Positions 5,316-7,147 of a stretch of DNA of 7,147 bases are shown one piece after another. Each line of letters opens with the position of its first letter. Position 1 is the first letter of the stretch. The notes under the pieces were generated by a model, which was not told the origin of the DNA, did not search any database, and saw only the letters and a list, made by a program, of their open reading frames with translations. Origin of the DNA: an uncultured Lachnospiraceae bacterium (GTDB taxonomy: Bacteria > Bacillota > Clostridia > Lachnospirales > Lachnospiraceae); the NCBI GenBank assembly GCA_902797565.1, contig CADBTO010000202.1:1-7147 (forward strand). Direction: 5' to 3'. Position numbers and translations under genes: made by a program.

Positions 5316-7147
5316 ATGTCTGTGGTGAGCATGAAAAAAATGACCATCATCGCACCACGAAAAGAGCGGAAAGCCATGCTCGAATTCCTGCAGCGCCAGG
5401 GAAGCGTGGAGATAGACCGGAACGTGCCGGAAGATGGCATCTTCGGGAAGATCGACGTTTCTGCGCCGCAGCAGATTTTTGAGAAGAACTCGGCGCAGGC
5501 CGCTGCGGCACTGGAAGTGCTCGATGCGTTTGCGCCGGAAAAGGCGGGGCTTCTGGCTTCTTTTGAAGGCCGGACGATCCTGCCTTTGGAAGAGTACCAG
5601 CAGTCGATATCCCGGAGGGATGAGATCATGGGAACCGTGAAGCACATTCTTTCGCTGCAGAAAGAAGATGCGGAAAGTGCTGCGGCAATTCCGAAGCTGG
5701 AGATCCAGAAAGAGCTGCTTGCACCCTGGATGAGTTTTGACCTGCCGCTCAATTATCGAGGGACAAAGAAGACGGCCTGCTTCATCGGCACCCTGCCGGG
5801 AGAGCTTGCCATGCAGGATGTCTACCTGCTGCTCCAAACGAACTGCAGTGTTTCGGAGCGGGTGGATGTCAATGTGGTGAAGGCTGAGGCGACCCAGACC
5901 TGCGTGTTCTTTGTCTGTGGAAAGAAGGACGAGGCGGCGGTTTCGGAAGCCCTGCACAAGATGGGCTTTGCCAAGGCACCGGGTTCTTCAGTGGTTCCTT
6001 CGGAGGAAGTTAAGAAGATTGATGCCCAGATTGCGCGCGCAAAGGCAAATCGGGAGCGGATTGCAGGCGAACTGGCCGGGCTGGGAAAGAGCCGGGGCGA
6101 TGTGAAGCTGATCTGCGATTATTTCCGGATGCGTGCGGATAAATACGGCATCATCGGTGATATCAACCAGTCCGACCGGGTCTTTATCCTGAGCGGATAT
6201 ACCACGGCAGGCTACGCGGACAAGCTGGGAGCGATCCTGACGGAGCGTTTCGGCGCATATGCGGAGTTTGAGGAGCCGGGGGCAGAGGATGATGTTCCGG
6301 TCGTGCTGCAGAACAATGGTTTCGCAAGGCCTGGGGAGGGCGTGATTGCAGGGTACAGCCTGCCCGGGACGGGGGAGATTGACCCGACGTTCCCGGTGTC
6401 GCTGTTCTACTATATCATGTTCGGGCTGATGCTGTCCGATGCGGCATATGGGATTATTATTGCGCTGGCAACGGGCATCTGCCTGAAAAAGTTTAAGAAT
6501 ATGGAGGACGGGATGCGGCGCAGTCTGCAGATGTTTTTCGGCTGCGGCGTCGCGACAACCGTGATTGGTTTTATTTTCGGCAGTTTCTTTGGAGATGTGG
6601 TTTCTTCGGTGGCGCAGACTTTCGGCGGCGTGCCTGCGGAAAAGGCAGCAAATCTTCTGCCGCCGCTGTGGTTCAACCCGGTGGACAACCCGATCAAGAT
6701 GCTGACATTCTCCTTTGTGGTGGGCCTCATCCATCTGTTTACAGGCCTTTGTCTTCTTATGTACAAGCATATCAGGAACGGCCATGTGGCAGATGCCATT
6801 TATGATGGGCTGTTCTGGATCATGTTTGTGGGCGGATGCGTGGGGTATCTGCTGTCTATGGATATGATCACGGGCATGCTGGGGCTGACGTTTACCCTGC
6901 AGGCACCTGCGTCTACGATCTTCGGATGGATTGCCGTGCTTGGCGCAATCGGTGTGGTGGCTTTTGGCGGAAGGGATGCGGCAAGCATTGGCGGACGGAT
7001 CGGTTCCGGGCTGTATTCTGCATATGGGATCACGTCCTACCTGAGCGATGTGCTTTCCTATTCCAGACTTTTGGCTCTAGGACTTGCGACCAGCGTTATT
7101 TCAACCGTGTTTAATACAATGGCGGGGATGGTGGGCGGCTCGATGCC
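5316..7147 (+). CDS. ntpI: V-type ATP synthase/ATPase subunit I, 3'-truncated by window edge
   Basis: This is the membrane stator subunit (equivalent to yeast Vph1 and Enterococcus NtpI) that supplies the ion half-channels next to the rotor ring. The reading frame is open from ATG 5316 to the window end, 610 complete codons; family members are about 640-670 residues, so only a short C-terminal piece is missing. The N-terminus MSVVSMKKMTIIAPRKER and following region to about residue 355 form the cytosolic stalk-binding arm. The membrane domain starts at FPVSLFYYIM (from residue 359), with the family signature FGLMLSDAAYG (369-379), and several further helices. SYSRLLALGLA holds the arginine (R584) equivalent to the one essential for ion transfer in this family. 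AAAGGAGG (5299-5306) lies 9 nt before the ATG; the ATG at 5308 hits a stop after six codons. Whether it moves H+ or Na+ cannot be judged from this subunit. Confidence 0.95.
   Translation, partial: MSVVSMKKMTIIAPRKERKAMLEFLQRQGSVEIDRNVPEDGIFGKIDVSAPQQIFEKNSAQAAAALEVLDAFAPEKAGLLASFEGRTILPLEEYQQSISRRDEIMGTVKHILSLQKEDAESAAAIPKLEIQKELLAPWMSFDLPLNYRGTKKTACFIGTLPGELAMQDVYLLLQTNCSVSERVDVNVVKAEATQTCVFFVCGKKDEAAVSEALHKMGFAKAPGSSVVPSEEVKKIDAQIARAKANRERIAGELAGLGKSRGDVKLICDYFRMRADKYGIIGDINQSDRVFILSGYTTAGYADKLGAILTERFGAYAEFEEPGAEDDVPVVLQNNGFARPGEGVIAGYSLPGTGEIDPTFPVSLFYYIMFGLMLSDAAYGIIIALATGICLKKFKNMEDGMRRSLQMFFGCGVATTVIGFIFGSFFGDVVSSVAQTFGGVPAEKAANLLPPLWFNPVDNPIKMLTFSFVVGLIHLFTGLCLLMYKHIRNGHVADAIYDGLFWIMFVGGCVGYLLSMDMITGMLGLTFTLQAPASTIFGWIAVLGAIGVVAFGGRDAASIGGRIGSGLYSAYGITSYLSDVLSYSRLLALGLATSVISTVFNTMAGMVGGSM

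Noticed and set aside
4809..5957. Long minus-strand frames across the V-ATPase genes (also 5988-6785)
   Set aside because: They are shadows of the highly biased coding sequence of the stalk subunit and subunit I; products are rich in H, P and R with no recognisable domain.

Overview
The window looks like chromosomal DNA from an anaerobic, low-to-mid GC Firmicute of the class Clostridia, most likely Lachnospiraceae-like. The evidence is a V-type (not F-type) ATPase operon, a FliB-family Cys-rich protein, strong AAGGAGG-type ribosome binding sites, and a cytoplasmic LacI-type sugar-sensor protein. The lineage call is an inference from gene content, not from a marker gene. I see no phage, plasmid, CRISPR, tRNA or rRNA signal.

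Layout: (1) positions 1-617 hold the 3' part of a metal-ABC-transporter permease (+). (2) Convergent to it, 706-1692 (-) encodes a LacI-type ligand-binding domain in which the N-terminal DNA-binding helix-turn-helix is absent and an Ala/Ser/Thr-rich repeat tract stands in its place. It ends at a clear intrinsic terminator and has a good promoter about 150 bp upstream. (3) A divergent intergenic region (1693-1954) carries that promoter, a second promoter facing right, a perfect 9-bp inverted repeat, and copy A of a dispersed palindromic element. (4) A two-gene unit (1955-3274, +) encodes a histidine-phosphatase-family protein and adenine phosphoribosyltransferase (apt). (5) An AT-rich intergenic stretch (3275-3520) contains a strong sigma-70-type promoter, a GC-rich intrinsic terminator only about 50 bp downstream of it (a possible short RNA or attenuated leader), and copy B of the element. 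(6) A FliB-family gene (3521-4672, +) is followed by a terminator whose U-tract overlaps the -35 box of the next promoter. (7) A V-type ATPase operon begins: the small coiled-coil subunit (G/H type) and subunit I, which runs off the right edge.

The genes are mostly housekeeping (purine salvage, ion-translocating ATPase, metal transport). The most notable signals are the dispersed element, two copies of which sit immediately 3' of a stem-loop plus T-rich tract and lie in the leader of a gene, and the sensor protein that has lost its DNA-binding domain. Neither can be called new without database searches.
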